DNA of 64,000 nucleotides, taken from NCBI GenBank assembly GCA_013407085.1, contig JACCGJ010002764.1, forward strand, positions 1-64,000, read 5' to 3'. The translations under genes were made by a program, and so were the position numbers. Origin of the DNA: Atriophallophorus winterbourni (taxonomy: Eukaryota; Platyhelminthes; Trematoda; Plagiorchiida; Microphallidae). Positions 11,965-24,470 of this stretch are shown here, one piece after another; the stretch's first letter is position 1, and the number at the start of each line of letters is the position of its first letter. Under the pieces are notes generated by a model. It saw only the letters and a list, made by a program, of their open reading frames with translations. It made no database searches and was not told the DNA's origin.

Positions 11965-12990
11965 AAACTTAGGCGTGCTTGTCTAACTTGCTCACGACTT
12001 TAAACGATCGGACGAAAGACATAGACGAATTTAGTTGCGTACGTTTCTCTTCTTAGATATATCTAAAGATTTTCGATTGTGCTTATCACTTATAACTGCT
12101 CCGCAAGCTGCAACATGTTGGCTTCCCTGGGATTCTACTAACATGGTTCGCAATTCACCTTCCTGGATGCAAAGCGAGAGTATGTATAGATGGCGAAATT
12201 TCCAAAACTATTGGAACCAATATCGATGTTCTACAAGGTTTACTACTCGGTTTCATACTGGACTCAAAATTTATATATGATCTATCGAAACTGGTGTAAT
12301 ATAAATTTGTCTTTCACGCCGACGATGATGAAATTTGACAGTTTGCTATTAGCAGCTGGATGCCGTATTATAATGTTGTTCGACTCCTGATGAATGATGA
12401 TTGCAATATCCGTATTTAAGAGTGCAACCAAAATTAAAACAACCTTAGAGAACTTTTATCAAATCCACATATTAGTCTTAGTCTAGAATCTCGTATCAAG
12501 TTGGTTCCTAGCTTTAATAGTTAGCGGCAATAACCGTCCAGGAATGGTAACCGTTACTACGATATTTTAGGAAACGCGATAATAAATCATTAATCTGTAA
12601 TCTTTGTTTTTATTTTTACCGATCCTTCACGTATATTTTCAATTGAATATCCGAAACAGTGTGACCCTGTTTACAAATACGCCTCTAGTCTGCTAGTCTT
12701 GATACGCTGGATGTTTGGACGTTTTTCTCCATCTTGTTTCCTCACATGTTGATATACATCCGGTTCTAAACTATGCTGCTCACACTTGGACATGATATCT
12801 CCAAACGTGTGTTGCTTTTATATCGCTTACGTCATCGACCATATAAGAATTTCGATGATTCATATAATATGCCATAGGTTTAGCGTCTCAGACGCCTTGA
12901 ACTCATGACAATTTCACAAGTAAGATTGGGAGGTGCTGTTATACTTGCGTGAAGGAACATCACTGCTGTTCCGAACAATTGGACAACCTG
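11965..12990 (+). mobile_element. CR1-like LINE relic, RT domain
   Basis: From ACTTGCTCACGACT near 11985 onward this aligns with the better preserved CR1-like element at 60555-61400. Matching landmarks are the TTAGATATATCTAAAG block near 12053, the AACATGTTGGC block near 12112, a degraded ADD box near 12320 and GRFSP near 12715. Decay is heavy and no frame stays open. The right end is uncertain, because similarity fades between 12950 and 13150. Confidence 0.65.
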
Positions 12991-13409
12991 ATATAAATTA
13001 GAATTTCTTTTAACATCCGATGCCATTGTTGCATATGGGATATCTCATAATCTAAGCCGAACTGCTGTGTGTGTGGATCGGAATTTTTTATACGCTAATT
13101 TTGTGAACTCCGATAGTGTAGCTCACACCTTGTTTTCCTTACAATTTAACTATTTCGATCACTTTAAGGTGTTAACTTAGAACGCGACATTGTGAATACG
13201 AATTTTCCATAGCTCAAAGTTACTATTCTTTCTGTCTCAGATATTCGTGCTGGGTGCAGGGAATACTGACAGCCAATTGACGGAAATACTATTTGTCACC
13301 ACTACATGAACCGATCCATATTTCAGCTGTAAATATTTTCGGATCTACTGCGAGTATACATGTGATACTGTGCAGACGCCAAGTTCATTAGCCATTCCCG
13401 CTAATCACG

Positions 13410-13950
13410 AGCTTTTGAAAGATTTACTAAAATCTAACCTCGAGCACAACACAAGAGCAAGAAGCGCCGACAATTTCGACGACGACAATTGCGACCTCGT
13501 GAAAATTCGGATTCATTGCTTCCGAACGATAAAAACTTTGAAGATGGGCTACGTCTGCCACAATCGGAGTATGCGGTTCGTCAATGTCGCACAAACGAGC
13601 CCTGTGTGGCAGGGGGGTTAAAGTTTTCCGGTTCACCCGGAATCGACAGACATATCTGATCGAAGTGATAACCGGAACAGACATGTTAAGGAACAATATA
13701 GTGATTGTTTTTTTGTCGATATAAGATAAGCTTGCCTCTCGTTCGTGATAAACGCCGTTCTCCAATCGTCTTATCTTATGTAGTGGGATTCATGGGTGAA
13801 CACGCTTAGCTTTGGGCGTATAGTACTCAGGGATGAATCCATATACTAAAGATGTGCGTGCTTGCAACGCGGGGTTTAAAGTGGTTCTCGTTGGACCTAA
13901 ATGTAACAATTGACCAGATATTCACAAGCTGCGAATTGTTGTCCTGCAAA
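13410..13950. repeat. Dispersed repeat, pair member 1 (other at 49635-50110)
   Basis: Shared words include ATCTGATCGAAGTGA at 13652-13666 (49798-49812), a block around AATAAACGCC-type sequence near 13750 (49900) and CAACGCGGGG near 13865 (50020). The reading direction is unclear. A minus-strand frame at 13427-13765 is open for 112 codons but has no recognised domain. In the second copy the minus strand gives IPDWSKAFIEDKAYEK, which weakly recalls the end of a Penelope-type endonuclease. The family is unassigned. Confidence 0.5.
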
Positions 13951-13954
13951 GATC

Positions 13955-15665
13955 TGATGTGATGATTTCGACCAGACTCTCCCAACCCCCGCTCTCTACA
14001 ATATTAAATTGACATCTGGTCCAAATCTACAAACCGTTGATTTATTGAGAACCGATTTTAGGATAGATTCGAAAAGGAAGACGCAAAGTACTTGTAAACA
14101 GCCCGGAAAAAAAAACTTTCTTCGGAAAATAAAAAAATAGTTTTGTATTGAGTCTTTGAATTTGTCAATGCATGCAACGGTGATTCTCGTCTTCCTGAAT
14201 AATTTTGGAATTTCAGGAACTTCAAGCTTTGATACCTACAATAAAAAGAATCGTACATCGGATGTTGTAATTTAGAATTGGAAATTATGTTTCAGGTGAA
14301 TAAAAAGCATTATTGACACAACCGTTATTTACGAATCTGCCAGATTTATTAAACAATGATATAAGGGTAAAATCTAAGTTCTGAAATAGTGTAGAACATG
14401 TGCGATGGTGAAAATGTCATAAATTGTGGTTACGAGGTATTTTAAATCAGAAAAACACAATTGTCCATTTATTGATCAAATGGTATGATAAAAGTTTCAA
14501 ATAGTACCATTCGAGTTTGTGATCAGTTCGACAATTTCAATTTGCGATTGATCTCCTCGGTGCTGTTACATCACAAGCGCAAGATGGCTCCTTGCTCTGC
14601 AGCTTTTACAATGACAACACAAAACAACAATCGGTATTACATAGTCGATCGCCTCAGTTGAACGCTGGCCTTTCAAAACAGACAAGTTTTGCGCTAGTGG
14701 AGCTCCTACGTCCATGTACGCGATTCACCCAGTGGAACATAAACCCCTATTCTAAACATACAAGGACTTATATCATCATATGATCATGAAAAAGCGTCAG
14801 CAGTCAATCTCAAGGAAAACCCTGGAGCCGTCGTCTCGTTAGGCAGTCCGAAGTTGTATTCAACTACGTCCTGAGAAATCCTGCGACGGCAGCGTTGTCG
14901 AAACCTCTCCGCCTAGTTCTTCATTCGATTTCGATGGGGCCGTGGAGAGTGAGTACTAGTTGTATGAGCAACAGCTAGTTCTCCATATAGAAATTCCCTG
15001 GCGTATATCTCAACTTACCAATGGGAAGGACACACCATCCGGCTTCGGTGGATAGAAACACGTAAGTAGCAGATACTGGTTAAAATATATATCCCGACTG
15101 GCGTAGAGCTCTGCGCCAGGGGATGCTTTTGACAGTGTGACAGATTTTCAAGTCCTATTGGACGGCTACCGCCCGCCTAAATTTGCAGCCACCCGTCAAA
15201 AAATGCCCTTCCGTCAAGGTCTTCTATGCTAATCGAGATCATGAGAATTAGGAATCAAACGACAAACAGACTGTTTTTCCGGACCATGAAAATAAACTAA
15301 ATATCGCCTTTTACCATCAAACTAACATTTAACACTTTCGAGACATTCGCAAGTCATTTTAAGCTAATTTTAACTGAATTTTCCGAATTTGTTTGGCAAG
15401 GCAGCATAGAGAATTTTGTCAACTGCAGGATGTTTTCCTTCTTTGTTCGCAATCATCATTGAATTGTCCACAGTGAAAGAGTACGTATGTGCAGGTACGG
15501 GTTCCGAACGTATCCTAACAATTCGCAGTTTTGTGAGCCGAATAAATATCGTGTGAAAGTCTCAGTTATTATAAATTTTGTTTCAGTATAAACGTAGTCA
15601 TGCCTACAAAAACAGTATGTAAAAGATTAAGAATAAATCAGAAAATCTTTCAAATGCGTCGCGTT
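13955..15665. other. No recognised feature
   Basis: Mostly AT-rich, without convincing coding sequence. Bases 14800-15200 are visibly more GC-rich and may be a decayed repeat. The piece around 14560-14620 (ACATCACAAGCGCA) has a weak relative near 43135-43195. Confidence 0.4.
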
Positions 15666-15672
15666 TAAATAG

Positions 15673-15755
15673 ATGTAACCTTTATGTTACATCCGGCAGA
15701 AGTCACCAAAATCGTACACTGATGACTTATGCCGGATGTAACCAATTGGTTACAT
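15673..15755. repeat. Long inverted repeat (hairpin) with nested palindromes
   Basis: Arms at 15673-15705 and 15723-15755 are inverted copies that match at 28 of 33 positions by my count, around a 17-base spacer. The right arm itself contains a perfect 20-base palindrome at 15736-15755 (ATGTAACCAATTGGTTACAT). The left arm holds an imperfect counterpart (ATGTAAC, 6-base loop, GTTACAT). This could be a cruciform or an RNA hairpin, or the remains of a small DNA transposon. I see no clear target-site duplication. Confidence 0.75.
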
Positions 15756-15759
15756 TTTT

Positions 15760-17325
15760 TTATTTTTTCAATTATGTTAATATCACAAACTTCTTATATT
15801 ATTTGTGTTATTTCATCCCTGAGCAACTCGTTTCCGAAGAAACGATATTATATATCGGGTTAGAAAATAATTCTGGCATGCAAGGTTTAATTACCCGACC
15901 CGGTTGCATAAAATGCGAACGGTTATATGTACACAGTTAGGATTCTGGCAAAGTACATGTCAAAATTTACCTCGTAGTATACAGTTAATTTCATCTGGTG
16001 TTTAAATATTTTACATAATTATATACACTTAAAATGCATAATAATAATCTTGTGACCATTCTGGACTAAGAAGGTGTTCCAAATAACTAGAAAGAGAATG
16101 GGGACTCAAAGATAAAAGTACAGGAATCGTGTTTCGTTTTGGCTTGAGCTCATAAATACTCGTATTTTATGTACAACGAGCAATCTGGAACACATAACAT
16201 CACTGCTGGCCTACCGTTTGTAAATATTTTATTTATTCTGCTGAAAACATATGTGGCTATTTTATTGACTAGTCGACACAATATCATCTAGTTTTTGTCA
16301 AAAAACTTATTCAATAACGTAACTCCATACTGTTCGTCGTTATGTGGTGTTAGCGGATTCCATGTTAAAGAAGATTCCTAGCTTAGTCGATCCCAAAATT
16401 AAATTTAATACCTTCTTAGAATGGCGAAAATCTTATTCGTCGTAAAAAAACGATTTATTCACACACGAATTTAAGAGATCGAAAACAACAAAGTGAACAC
16501 TACATTTATAACACAAAAGTTCATAGTATTCCAATAGTGTATCGATGATGATTGTAATTATTAATCGAAGGCCAATCCAATTAGTGAGTTTGAATGTTTA
16601 TACTGGTTAGGAGTAGTGCCCAATGTCCAACCAATCAACGATCTTGGTCGGTTTATTCGTTAGAAACAGTGACTTCTTCCAGATTTGAACATCAAATAAG
16701 TTTGCAACTTGCGTACAGCGTTAGTGATTTGGACTGTTGTGAGAACACTTGTGGTTATTTCAAAGAAGCTTGCGCTTAGGCAATGGCACAATGATAACAA
16801 AAATGCTCCACCGCTTTCTTTTGTATTGCTCTTATTGGAATGAACTATGAACAGTGGGATTTTGGACTTGAATTGTTGAAATCTAACAGCAACTTGTAAG
16901 TAATATATTGCATTGAAGTTTCTGATACTGAAATGGACTTGCTTGGCCGCAGATGCGAGCGGCAACTTGCACAGCAATGTTTTAACTTTGATTAATCAGC
17001 ATTGATTCGTTTGTTAAATGGCGAAATTTTTCAATCGAATATTTTTAGTTTGGCATTGTGTCATATGTATATTTCGCAATAAAGTCTTCCCATGATTCGA
17101 ACAATGCATAATCAAGCAAACTATTAAAATCTTCTAATGGTTTAGATGAATCTCTGGATTTCCACAAAAGCACTCATGGAGTAACGATTAACATGACTTA
17201 CCGCTAAGCTTTGTTTTTGATTTCTAAACATGACAAAAGCATAAAACCGCATGAGGCACAAAATATGGTGAAGGCGTGTTGGAACATCAGATCATTAGAA
17301 CGAAATCCACTACTCTGCATTTGCC
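15760..17325. other. No recognised feature
   Basis: AT-rich sequence. Open frames such as 16660-16977 on the minus strand show no known motif and overlap a plus-strand frame equally well, so I do not call them genes. Confidence 0.4.
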
Positions 17326-17329
17326 TGCA

Positions 17330-17425
17330 ATTCGGTCACACCAAAATAAACCCAGCATGCCCACGACCGGTTTCATGCTGTTTGCACTCATCAGCTAGAG
17401 ACAGTATAGTTCACATTTTGAATAC
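17330..17425 (-). ncRNA. Hammerhead-ribozyme-like motif, best-preserved core
   Basis: On the minus strand CTGATGA lies at 17388-17394, followed by stem II GTGC-AAACA-GCAT and GAAA at 17371-17374. Next comes CCGGTC, which gives the A15.1-U16.1 pair, a tiny self-complementary stem III (ACC/GGT) and the GTC cleavage triplet. All conserved core bases of a hammerhead are present, with one G-T wobble in stem II. So short a stem III suggests a dimeric fold, as in other minimal hammerheads. Stem I pairing is not obvious. The motif lies just left of the minus-strand RTE relic of copy B. Confidence 0.75.
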
Positions 17426-17469
17426 CCTAAAATAGTGGAAGTATGGTTTACTATTCGTGAATTCGTGAG

Positions 17470-18230
17470 TCACTGTAGGATGAGGTTTGTAAGATTATCT
17501 TGGTTAACACATGTACAATACACTAATGGTTTAAATGTACTGGAACCAGCTAAAGCAAATCTGTCTGACCGATGTCTATACAATGGTAGAATACCTACTT
17601 TCAACTCAGCATAGATTGGATTTTTCGATTTTCTATTATATGTCATTCTGTAGGCATGACCAATCCAGCTAAGACCACGCTCTCGTATTAGGGAAAGCGT
17701 GTTCTTTAGACCAACATTAGGATTCAAAACGCCATTCGTAACTTTGCCCATTCACGATATGTTCAAGATACGACGGATGCTACTTAAATTAAAAGCATTT
17801 ATCTTTCGTTCGTGTATTGCGTGCATGATTTAGTTTTTTTCTGCCCACGCTAAAACATTCATTACCATCATCTCTTGTTTCACAGTCAAATTGCGGTTGC
17901 CCAAATTAGGGGACAAGTTGGCACAGCTCTACCGAGCCGCTTTATATCAGGTGGTTATCCGCGATGGTTGAGGCAAGATATGCGAAACAATGTTCTGATT
18001 CAAGCTGGAAGTTTGAAACATTGATAATGTGAGGCGATACAATCTCTTGACCATTGACTTTGATATTGCTCATGCTGATTCTATACCCAAAGTCTTTATA
18101 TGCTGAGAAAATGCAGTCCCTCGTTAATTAGCGGCGATCCTGCGTGTGAAAAATAATGGTTGCATCGTCGGCAAACAGCAGGTAACGGATTCGCACATCT
18201 TGTCAGTTACGATTAAGGTATAAATATAAA
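17470..18230 (-). mobile_element. RTE-type LINE relic, RT active site to C-terminus, copy B
   Basis: Reading down from 18230, the minus strand gives IRYLLFADDATIIF (catalytic box at 18164-18178), then DFGYRISMSNIK and SPHIINVSNFQLES, then YLASTIADN near 17955. Near 17815-17760 it gives IHERKINAFNLSSIRRILNI, followed by one stop. The frame 17470-17751 has RERGLSWIGHAYRM, the conserved C-terminal box of RTE-like elements. A few stops and gaps make it a pseudogene. Paralogous relics are at 48300-48840, 51300-51900 and, as a stub, 1-60. Confidence 0.75.
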
Positions 18231-18694
18231 CAATACAAGATATCGCGTATTTTAAACGTTGGGCTCAAAAATATGTTATTTCTGCCAACGTAGTTTCCAC
18301 GTTTTATTGCAATTTACGATAAAGTAATAATCAATAACATGGAGCGGTCAAGAACTTCAAACGAATGACACAAGCATATTAATCAATAAATAATATATGT
18401 AACTTTATCAATAAATAATTTTAGCGCGTCCCATCTTCACAACAATAATTAAATTAGATATCCTATGCTTATAGTAATTTCACAATTCAAAATATTGTCA
18501 ATGCCAATCAGCATGAAGTAAAACAGAGTCCCATATGCTTAGATATCGCAATATTTCTCTGTGCAGCACATTCCCATAAATCCCGGAAAATAAATTGCAA
18601 CCTATGTATAATTGGTTGAATAGGTTCGTATTGAAAATATTATCCATTAGTGGCTTACATGAACCTCTTTTTTACCATTCTTCCATCTTTTCAA

Positions 18695-18810
18695 AACATG
18701 CTGATCCTGATCTTAGTGTACCTTCCTGATGAGCGCAAATCGAACGAATTCGGCCGTGAGGCATGCATGATGGAAATGCATGCAAATGAGCATTTCATTT
18801 AATGGTTATT
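18695..18810 (+). ncRNA. Hammerhead-ribozyme-like repeat unit (decayed), copy B
   Basis: CTGATGAG at 18725-18732 is retained, but the second box reads GAAT instead of GAAA and stem II is mismatched (GCGC against GAAC). The downstream block GATGGAAATGCATGCAAATG is intact. It is the duplicate of the unit at 530-650 and carries the same stem II damage, so that damage predates the duplication. It is probably inactive. Confidence 0.55.
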
Positions 18811-20449
18811 AGTTCAACCCCATTAAACATGTGTTTGGACTGTTGTGATTGAACAGGCTGGTCGTACCACCATTTGCAAAGACAGAAATGCAAGTGCAAA
18901 GTTGTTTACAATTCTTACATTGTTTCAAAATTATACGCATCCTTAACACACTGTTTTCACCCATTTAGGTAAACACTTCGAAAGCGTTCTAATGATTTGT
19001 GCTTTGGGATGGTTGAGCAAGTGCATAGGTGTATCTCGCTAAATTGAAATGCGTTTAAACCGTTGTCATTCTGTGTGAGAGCCTGATTCAACAGGTGGAT
19101 CTTACAAACTTCATTCAACAATCTCAACTTGTTTAATTTCCAAAGCCGCAGATCTCACTAGGGGGAAATACGTCAACTATCTATGTGTCAGCATATCTGA
19201 CAACTTGACTTGCACCCATCGTCATAATACTTTACTTACTAAAGTTGGTAGGCTTTCGTTTTAGGTTTTTCCTCTTTGTTCTCTTGACATCTAGTCTAAG
19301 CTAATTACACACTCCATAATCTGTTGTATATTACCTCGCATTCACGTGCTATTTTCCCTGTACTTCTTTCAAAAGACCTTGTGTCTGCGCAAACCTTGCA
19401 TTGTGATCATTTCATGCGTAAGCTGTTTTCCACATCAAAAAATTGCGAAACAACATGTTTTATTTGATATTCTGCTCAAAAAAACTAACTAAAGTATAAT
19501 TCTCATCCCTAGCATGAGGATCTTGTAAGAAGTCATTTTTTCCCGAAGATTCGTTCAAAACACATCATTTTGCTTTCAGAAATTTGTCATATCGGAGGTG
19601 ATTTATCCCATGAGCTTCATGATAACTTTGCCAAAGGGAACGGCTTATTGAAACAATTACGGCAAAATTATTATCATTGATTTCGCATTTACAGTTTTGT
19701 GAATATTATTTATGTGAAACATTTGACAGTATGCGATGTGCCTTTTGTTCAACACTGGTTTGGAGTTGAAATTTAGAAATATACAACTGAAGGTTCGCCT
19801 TCATTTTTATACGATTTGTTCTAGCAAAGTTTTGACACAAATGTCGGAACATACTTCAGCTCTACAAAAAATTAGAATTGTTTGGCAAATGTCGCATGTA
19901 TATTCCAATTCTCAACGAAAATGTAAGACATAACAGTGTTACACCACTGCAACTCTGTAAACGTCATGTAAATATTAGGAACAGTAATATCATGAGAGTA
20001 TTGTTCAAATTATCATAATTATAAAAAGTGTCCTCACATTAAGACATTCTTCCAAGGTGACATGATACACCGGAATAAAAGGTTCATTATATATAAGTGG
20101 ATTATTTTCATACATTGTTTAGCTCGTTTTCCTGTGGTCTACTCAAAACGTATGTCCACAGCAAGTGTGCGTGTGTTTTAGACCGAAATATAAATCAATG
20201 TTTGCTTACTGGTCATGAATCACTGTAGCATGGAACAACTGAATGCTGAATGCTAATCGATTCCATCAATAAATTCTTTTTTTACTGGTCCACAAATTCA
20301 AACCGTCTACCATTATTCATGAGTGTGATTTTTCTGACTGATTTTTAACACCTAGTACTATCACTCTCTCAAAGTAATACATGACTAAATAGTTATACGG
20401 ACAAAAGTGATGATGCGATTATAGTCATGGTCTCGAAACGAAAATACTC

Positions 20450-20540
20450 ATTTGCATGCATTTCTATTACACACACATATATCCAACCACATGCTTGTTG
20501 GTCTATGCACTCATTTGGTTGAGACAGTGTTTTGAAACAC
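20450..20540 (-). repeat. Decayed hammerhead-family unit, minus strand, copy B
   Basis: The minus strand shows CACTGTCTC, a degraded core retaining AATGAGTGCA, and the 3' family block GAAATGCATGCAAATGAG. The first box is not intact. It is the counterpart of 2265-2400. Confidence 0.45.
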
Positions 20541-21553
20541 GTATGGGTGTATTTTTCATTGAAAAGTTGTTCCAGCCAAACATATAAATCGAAGGCATAT
20601 ACCATTTTGACAGATTTCCTTAAAATAGGATTCCTGTGAAAATGTCGCAATAATTGACTCACGATTATTCGGTTCTCGCTTTTCCTGCAGAAGTCAATTA
20701 CATGATGTAATTAACTTGTTAGATATATCATTCCAATATAATCGGCAAGTATGCAATAATGGTTGACTTATCAGCTATTATTGAGTGACTTCATAGTTAT
20801 ATGATATATCACTGAAACTCTCTCTTTTTCTGAATCCTTAGGATTCGTTTATGCTGACATTACCGATAATTACTCAAAATACCGAAAATTCTACATCTTT
20901 CGCTCTAGGACGATGTAGTGCTGACCCCCATCAAACAAAATGCGTTAGTCATTCGCTGATAAGTTTAAGGAAAACAACCATTAACTTACACGTTTTTAAG
21001 ACAGGTTTTCACGTTTTCAAAACTTAACGTAGATGAGTAACACTAACCGGTTTTGAATATTATGCAGTTTGTCATTTTGATGGATGGTTTTCGATTTGGA
21101 GAGGGTTTGCGCATAAAACAGCTTAGCATGAAATCGCTTGGCAACGAATTTAGATGTGACAACGGAAGCGAACACACTTAGTGATTCCAGTGTAAGTGGT
21201 TGCGGTGTATATATGTGCGAAAAGACGCTGGAGTCTCACTATTTCTCTATTTCTATTTCTATTTCATTTCTCATATCTATCTGGGCATAAGCATTCTGAT
21301 AGTATCTTAACAACCTTGGCGTGAATCTGGATTGTGTTCATATACAATATAACTCTTTCATTTTTTGCCATTTTCCTGAAACACGAGTGCTTAGTCGTAT
21401 AGCTTCGTTTTAGAGAAAATTACGTTGGTCACACATGCTTCAGGTCATTCATTCCATCTATTTACAGCACATGCGTTACAATCACAATTAGTTAAAATTA
21501 ACGGAAACATTATTTCCCCAAAAATGTTCCTTGTGTTTCGTCACTTGCAATTT

Positions 21554-22130
21554 CTACTGTGTTGGATAGTGCCCAACAACGCCAGCCCTGATGAATCTAC
21601 CAATCAACAAAGTCAAAGTTTTCAGACATATCCGAGTAATAACATGGATAGGGTCTCCATTATCCATGGCTGGACTCCAGTTAACATGAGTTATGAGAGG
21701 ATTGGTGAGGCTGGAGTTTCTTGTCCTGAATCCGTGCTTTGAGATAAGGAGGAGCTTTCGGTTTTCAAAATGTTTGTTTAATTTAGCAGCTAAAAATATT
21801 TCGAGAACTTTAGAGACAACTGGAGTCAGTGTGACTGGGTTATAGTTAGACTCAAAAGATCCGTTCACGCCTCTGTATATCGGAATGATTAATCTACTTT
21901 CCCAGTCTCTGACAGGTTTGCAAAATAAGAGAATAGTGAGAACAGAGCATTTGCGCATTTTCAAAGGAACGCGGTTTATTTCATCGGTACACTGCAGATT
22001 TTTAGTTCTCATTACGAGCAGCCTCACCAGCACACTTTTCAGGTTGACAAAGTTTTCCTCTATTGTGGTAATTTGTGATTTGAATTCAGGCATAACATAG
22101 CATAAGCGCTTCTTAGGGTTGAAATCTAAA
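21554..22130 (-). pseudogene. CR1-like reverse transcriptase relic, copy B
   Basis: This 180-codon minus-strand frame holds the N-terminal half of a CR1-type RT. In order it has CTDEINRVPLKMRKC, RLIIPIYRG, YNPVTLTPVVSKVLEIF, SKHGFRTRNSSLTNPL and AMDNGDPIHVI. The order and spacing fit the usual fingers region before the 'DxSKAFD' box, but the palm with the catalytic aspartates is missing. Weak traces of the preceding segment continue up to about 22600. Copy A has a worse version at 3612-4510. In copy C most of this region is deleted near 53358. Confidence 0.7.
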
Positions 22131-23519
22131 AGTAAAAATTGAGAGATTACTTCGACAGCTTCCAGAATAGTTTATGTAGTTTTAGTCGTGATATGTATAA
22201 CGGAAACGCGTAGGTTTATTTTCTGGTCTTATAGTTAACGTTCCCGGAAAGAATCTTCGAGTTTCGATCAATTTTACCTCATATAACAGTGAGATACCCA
22301 TGATTCAAGTGTTTCCTGGAATATGTAGTTAGTCCGCGCACAGTTTTCAAACTTCATTATTTCTACGTTCTACTCCGGGTCATGGAATTAAATCCCTTTT
22401 TCAGTTGTTTTGAAACGCATCTATATTGGAATTTAGTTCATCGAAGATTTCCTCAAGTATGGATGACCTGCTTTGTTGGACCTCAGTGTTAACCACATCA
22501 GCCCCCGCTTTCAACCGATACATATCAATTGCGTCCCGAGTTACTCTGTGGTCAGCCTTTCCAATGCTAACCACGTTTACCTACGATCAGCACAACGCAA
22601 GAAAACCTCAATTAATCAAACGGGTTTATTACGCGGATAAAAAAGATCATAACACAATCGTTTCTGAATTAAGCAATTCACGTAACCATAACAATGACCT
22701 CAAATTAGCTGTCCCGGTTGTCACTTCTATCAGATTTTTCAATCGATTTCGTGTCAATCGGTTGAATTGAAGACAACACTACGATTGATTTATTTCAGCC
22801 AAACTTCCGGTACTACATAGCATCCAATAGCAACTAAAATTGCCATCAAATCGTGTTTCCAATAATGTTTCTGAATAACCGGTTTTCTTGCTATAATTTT
22901 GATTCCCGAATTACAGCTAGATTGTTATTATTGTCGTTAGTGGCTACAACGCACCTGTGATTTTTTCTACGCATCATTCAAACGCGTGTTAGTAACACTT
23001 ATCGATAATGCACGAAAATATATCCACAATTATAAGCTATTTTAATTTTTATAGAGCATTCAGTAATCAAATTGGATGCATTTTCGAAGAACGTTCCGAT
23101 TAGGTGACTTACCACCTTAGCCCTTTTATCCGCCTCTTCAGCTGGAATGAAATTTTTAAATGAGTTGTTTACCATAAATGTGAAATGTATGACGTTCATC
23201 AACAATATAGCAATATATACTTACGGGGCATAAATTTGTTTGCCTCTTGAATACGAAAAGATAATTTGATGAAAATATTATTAGTCTGTTTATTAGAATA
23301 TCTACCCTAAGCTCTTGTGGCGTCAAAAACACATATTGTGACGGTACACAAAAATGAATGCTTTGCTGTTTTGTTCAAGGGTTTCAGACTGTCAGTCTAT
23401 TTCCATCAGAGTAAGCAATATATCGACAGGGTGAATGTAACTCCGAAAATTGTTTCAATGTGTTGTCCTGTTATTAATGTTTGATCAGATTGCATCCTAC
23501 AATTAACGTTGTCTTACAT

Positions 23520-24130
23520 ATACTGTCGTGAATCGAACAGCTTCCCCTGAGTTAACGATTGTGTTTGGTCTCCTGCAAGCAACTTTACATTCCCGGATTT
23601 TATTCTGTATTAACATTTCTAATCTTCTTTGTAGCCATTATGCACTAACGATTACCTATCCAGTCGACGTGAGCGTTGCATTGAAAAAAATAGTGCAGTC
23701 AACCAACAAGCTTTAGAATCCATTATTATAAAAATTGGTTAATATTCATCCAAACTGGGTTTATCCATGAATCACATGAAATGCAACGAAATGAACAGCG
23801 ATGCTCAGTTATGTAGCATAACGTTCCTCGTGTTTAAGTATGTTGGTGTTTCAATGTCCGACAGTATTATCTGGACCATGTATGTGAACACACCATGAAT
23901 TAGAGTTCGCCGGTTTTCGTTCTATGATTTCGCCACCGTTCCGTCTCCGCCCTGCATAACGCAATTCAACATTTTTCACTTGCATCGTTTCACACATCTT
24001 CTACGCGCCCGTCATCTGTTAGGCTTCCGGGAGAGGTAATAAAATTATCTATTGATCGACATTTTCCGCGGTTTTAATTCGAGACACTATTGTCGATTTT
24101 CACTTCCGTGAATGTAACAAATGAATCGGA
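23520..24130 (+). pseudogene. RT relic related to the LINE at 5071-8165, copy B
   Basis: The first frame (23528-23716) gives FGLLQATLHSRILFCINISN, matching GVLQGAILSPYLFSIYIYD of the element at 5071-8165. The catalytic YADD has decayed to YPVD. Further pieces follow in other frames, including the block around GAGACACTATTGTCGAT near 24080 that encodes the RDTIV box. Copy C holds a better preserved version. It is a dead fragment shared by copies B and C. Confidence 0.6.
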
Positions 24131-24389
24131 ATCATTTTTTCTGATTGTACACATCAACTGAACATAGCCATATAAGGGTCACGTTTATATTATAAATCAT
24201 GGGAATTGTCAACTTAAGAAGATCTTTTCAGTATTCACAACAAGCTCAACTAAACCCAACCAAAGTTAACGTGCTTCAACGAATGTTTCACATGACTGAG
24301 AAATTGTAGTCCACGTCTTTCAGCAATTCGAATAAGAAAACGCACACGGACCCTAGTCAACGTTACACAGTATACACTTTGGACAAACT

Positions 24390-24470
24390 TATAGATAAGA
24401 CGGCTTACGAACACAAGCAATAATCGCGAGTGCTAGTCATCGGACAGACAGACACCTGATAAAAGCCATG
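24390..24470. repeat. Short dispersed repeat with GACAGACAGACAC word
   Basis: The word CATCGGACAGACAGACACCT with its flanks occurs here, at 55855-55890 in copy C and at 29635-29660. It may be the 3' untranslated region of one of the LINE families. No coding signal. Confidence 0.5.

Noticed and set aside
16660..16977. Minus-strand 105-codon frame as a small gene
   Set aside because: No motif, and an opposing plus-strand frame overlaps it equally well.
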